Both the position numbers and the translations under genes were made by a program. The notes below the pieces were generated by a model. It had not been told where the DNA came from. It made no database searches and saw only the letters and a program-made list of their open reading frames with translations. Shown here in pieces: positions 14,208-16,027 of a stretch of 16,027 bases of DNA (position 1 is the first letter of the stretch; each line of letters starts with the position of its first letter). This DNA comes from an uncultured Ignavibacteria bacterium (GTDB taxonomy: Bacteria > Bacteroidota > Ignavibacteria > Kapaibacteriales > UBA2268): positions 1 through 16,027 of the forward strand of contig CAIWET010000567.1 in assembly GCA_903911805.1 (NCBI GenBank). The letters are read 5' to 3'.

Positions 14208-15521
14208 ATGGAAAATACTAACGTATATATAGAGACTTATGGTTGTCAGATGAATTTTAGCGATACTGAAATCGTTTCTTCTGTTCTTGTTAATAATGGC
14301 TACAGTATGATTGACAATCCTGAAAATGCTGATGTAATCTTCTTAAATACTTGTTCTATAAGGGATAATGCCGAAAAAAAGATTTACGAAAGGTTGATGC
14401 ACTTAAAGCAATATAAAAAGAAAAACAAAAAATTAGTTGTTGGAGTTTTGGGCTGTATGGCTGAGCGTCTTCGTGGAAGACTCTTAGATGAACGTGAAAT
14501 CGTAGGAATTGTAGCTGGTCCTGACGAATATCGCAAAGTGCCAGATTTGATTGAAACAGCTCTTCACGGAACCAGAGGAATTGCTGTTCAGCTTTCCAGA
14601 GTTGAGACTTACGACGATATTCCACCTCTCAGAACTGAAGGAATTGCAGCTTGGGTATCAATTATGCGTGGTTGTGATAATTTTTGCACTTATTGCGTTG
14701 TTCCATATACACGCGGCAGAGAACGCTCACGTCCAGCAAAATCAATCGTTAAAGAAGCTATTGGCCTAGCAGAACACGGATTTAAGGAAATTACTTTGCT
14801 TGGTCAAAATGTAAATTCTTTTTATGATGAAGAAACAAAAGAGAATTTTTCAGCTCTTTTAAAGTCAGTTGCTGAAGCAGTTCCTGAGATGCGTATTCGA
14901 TTTATGACTTCTCACCCAAAAGATATTAGTGACGAGTTGATTGAAACAATTGCTTCACACAAAAATATTTGTAATTTCGTTCATTTGCCAGTTCAAAGCG
15001 GTTCAAATAGAGTTTTGGACAAAATGAGCAGGTCATATACTGTTGAGCATTATTTGGAAAGAATTGCAAAAATCAAGGAAATCATTCCTGGAGTTTCGCT
15101 CTCGACTGATATTATTGCTGGTTTCCCATCAGAAACACTAGAAGAACATCAAATGACAATGGAATTAATGGCAAAAGTGCAATATGACGGAGCATTTATG
15201 TTCAAATATTCCCCTCGCGAAAACACAAAAGCATTCAAAATGGAAGATGATGTTCCAGAAGATGAAAAATTGAGAAGATTGAATGAAATAATTCAGCAAC
15301 AATTGAATATCTCTAAAGAGTTGAATATTAAGGAAATTGGAAATATCCACGAAGTTTTGGTAGAAGGCGAAAGCAAAAAGAAAAAAGAAGAATGGCAAGG
15401 AAGAAGTGATAGCAATAAAGTAGTTGTTTTCCCAAAAGCAGATACAACAAAAATTGGGGATTTGGTAAAAGTGAGAATCACCAAATCAACTTCTGGTACT
15501 CTTTACGGAGAATTGATCTAG
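14208..15521 (+). CDS. miaB: tRNA-2-methylthio-N6-dimethylallyladenosine synthase
   Basis: This radical-SAM methylthiotransferase converts i6A37 to ms2i6A37 in tRNAs reading UNN codons. The N-terminal UPF0004 domain has three cluster-ligand cysteines: Cys13 (YGCQMN), Cys49 (NTCSIRDNAEKK) and Cys83 (LGCMAERL). The radical-SAM motif CxxxCxxC gives Cys156, Cys160 and Cys163 in RGCDNFCTYCVVPYTRGRERSR, the MiaB-type sequence rather than RimO or MtaB. A TRAM domain closes the protein (about 370-437). The frame can be extended two codons upstream to a TTG at 14202; I prefer the ATG at 14208, giving 437 residues and the usual start near IETYGCQMN. No Shine-Dalgarno is visible. No miaA is in the window. 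Confidence 0.96.
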   Translation: MENTNVYIETYGCQMNFSDTEIVSSVLVNNGYSMIDNPENADVIFLNTCSIRDNAEKKIYERLMHLKQYKKKNKKLVVGVLGCMAERLRGRLLDEREIVGIVAGPDEYRKVPDLIETALHGTRGIAVQLSRVETYDDIPPLRTEGIAAWVSIMRGCDNFCTYCVVPYTRGRERSRPAKSIVKEAIGLAEHGFKEITLLGQNVNSFYDEETKENFSALLKSVAEAVPEMRIRFMTSHPKDISDELIETIASHKNICNFVHLPVQSGSNRVLDKMSRSYTVEHYLERIAKIKEIIPGVSLSTDIIAGFPSETLEEHQMTMELMAKVQYDGAFMFKYSPRENTKAFKMEDDVPEDEKLRRLNEIIQQQLNISKELNIKEIGNIHEVLVEGESKKKKEEWQGRSDSNKVVVFPKADTTKIGDLVKVRITKSTSGTLYGELI

Positions 15522-15545
15522 AACCAACTCAAAATCATTTCTAAT

Positions 15546-15682
15546 AAAGAGGTTGTATCAAAAGTACAAAATATTTTTGTGTTGTCATTCTGAGCAAATT
15601 GAAGAATCCAGAAAATCTGCGACTTACGTGATTTCTGGATTTTTCACTTCTTTCGAAATGACACTTTTGAGACAACCTCTTT
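15546..15682. mobile_element. MITE-like inverted-repeat element downstream of miaB
   Basis: The outer ends AAAGAGGTTGTATCAAAAGT (15546-15565) and its complement at 15663-15682 match at 19 of 20 positions. An inner pair follows: TGTCATTCTGAG...GAATCCAGAAAATC from 15583 against GATTTCTGGATT...CGAAATGACA to 15664. The whole 137 bp can fold into one long hairpin with a short loop near 15618-15629. Such GTCATTCTGAG / AAATGAC elements recur in Bacteroidota-like intergenic DNA. It has no transposase and may be a non-autonomous element. It begins 24 bases after the miaB stop and could also end its transcript. The reading frame crossing it is not a gene. Confidence 0.72.
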
Positions 15683-16027
15683 TATTGGATAATTCACATT
15701 TTCTACATTATTCAATTATTTGCTTTACGCCATTAAAGATGTTTTCAATTTTGATTTCTTCTACTGAATCTTCCTCGAAAGTGACGGAAATTATTTATTC
15801 CATATTTAATGATTATTTTGATACTTATGCCGTTCAGCTAATTATCAATTTTATTATTTGGTAGTTAAATAAATTAACTAATTTGCGTGAAGACTTTTTG
15901 TAAATAACCATCAATTTTGACTTTATCATCATTATTTCATAATATAATTTTAAAAATAATACAATTTGTCATTTTTTACATTTTTATCTAAATTTATTTA
16001 TTTGAATATTGTGGTTAATTTTGTAAG
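15683..16027. other. AT-rich right end without a supportable gene
   Basis: Both strands are broken by stops. A minus-strand frame between TAA at 15795-15797 and TAA at 15708-15710 reads like a protein end (VTFEEDSVEEIKIENIF), possibly a gene remnant, but has no start and is only 28 codons. Bases 15865-16027 are low-complexity AT; I see nothing in them. Confidence 0.4.

Noticed and set aside
15708..15794. Minus-strand remnant gene ending at 15708.
   Set aside because: Only 28 codons without a start; composition alone is insufficient to call a pseudogene.
15553..15864. Open frame of 103 codons after miaB.
   Set aside because: Its first third is translation of the inverted-repeat element (CCHSEQIEESRK...), a classic false gene, and the rest is AT-rich with no protein character.

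Overview
The window is AT-rich and reads as a chromosomal segment from a bacterium of the Bacteroidota/FCB side of the tree (Bacteroidota, Ignavibacteria or Kapabacteria-like). Four things point that way. Two good matches to the Bacteroidota-type promoter (TTTG, 20-23 nt, TAnnTTTG) precede fumC and the carboxyltransferase operon. A Bro-N/DinD-like protein of the type common in those genomes is present. The sodium-pump operon is split into separate carboxyltransferase, OadG-like, biotin-carrier and OadB genes. There is also an exported lipoprotein with an IPT/TIG-like fold. Several genes nevertheless carry clear Shine-Dalgarno sequences. The assignment is inference; no rRNA or other phylogenetic marker is present.

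Layout. Bases 1-2100 are accessory DNA: a BrnT-like toxin/antitoxin pair and a Bro-N protein gene lie between copies of an intergenic repeat that contains canonical G-quadruplex motifs and an inverted repeat. Bases 2206-4767 hold class II fumarase and an acyl-CoA dehydrogenase, probably one transcript, closed by a bidirectional terminator. On the minus strand, 7983 down to 4840 encodes a MEDS-domain sensor followed by a large soluble GAF/PAS/GAF histidine kinase. Beside it lies what looks like the 3' remnant of another sensor gene (8141-8314). From 12363 down to 8390 on the minus strand is a six-gene operon for a biotin-dependent, Na+-translocating acyl-CoA decarboxylase, most likely methylmalonyl-CoA decarboxylase: carboxyltransferase, OadG-like subunit, biotin carrier, a 41-residue one-helix membrane protein, OadB, and an AtpZ/AtpI-like two-helix protein.

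Bases 12478-13104 are a repeat field. Three copies of an 86-bp segment, the last of which runs into the 3' end of a lipoprotein gene, alternate with paired REP-like palindromes. The lipoprotein gene (13081-13977, minus) and miaB (plus) diverge. After miaB lies a 137-bp inverted-repeat element resembling a MITE, then AT-rich DNA with no supportable gene.

Functionally the core genes suggest a carboxylic-acid energy economy. Fumarase belongs to the TCA/succinate route and acyl-CoA dehydrogenase to acyl-CoA oxidation. The membrane decarboxylase would couple methylmalonyl-CoA decarboxylation, as in the succinate-propionate pathway, to Na+ export. The most useful second looks are the undescribed 41-residue membrane protein in the pump operon, the G-quadruplex repeats bracketing cassette-like accessory genes, and the repeat field built partly from the 3' end of the lipoprotein gene.
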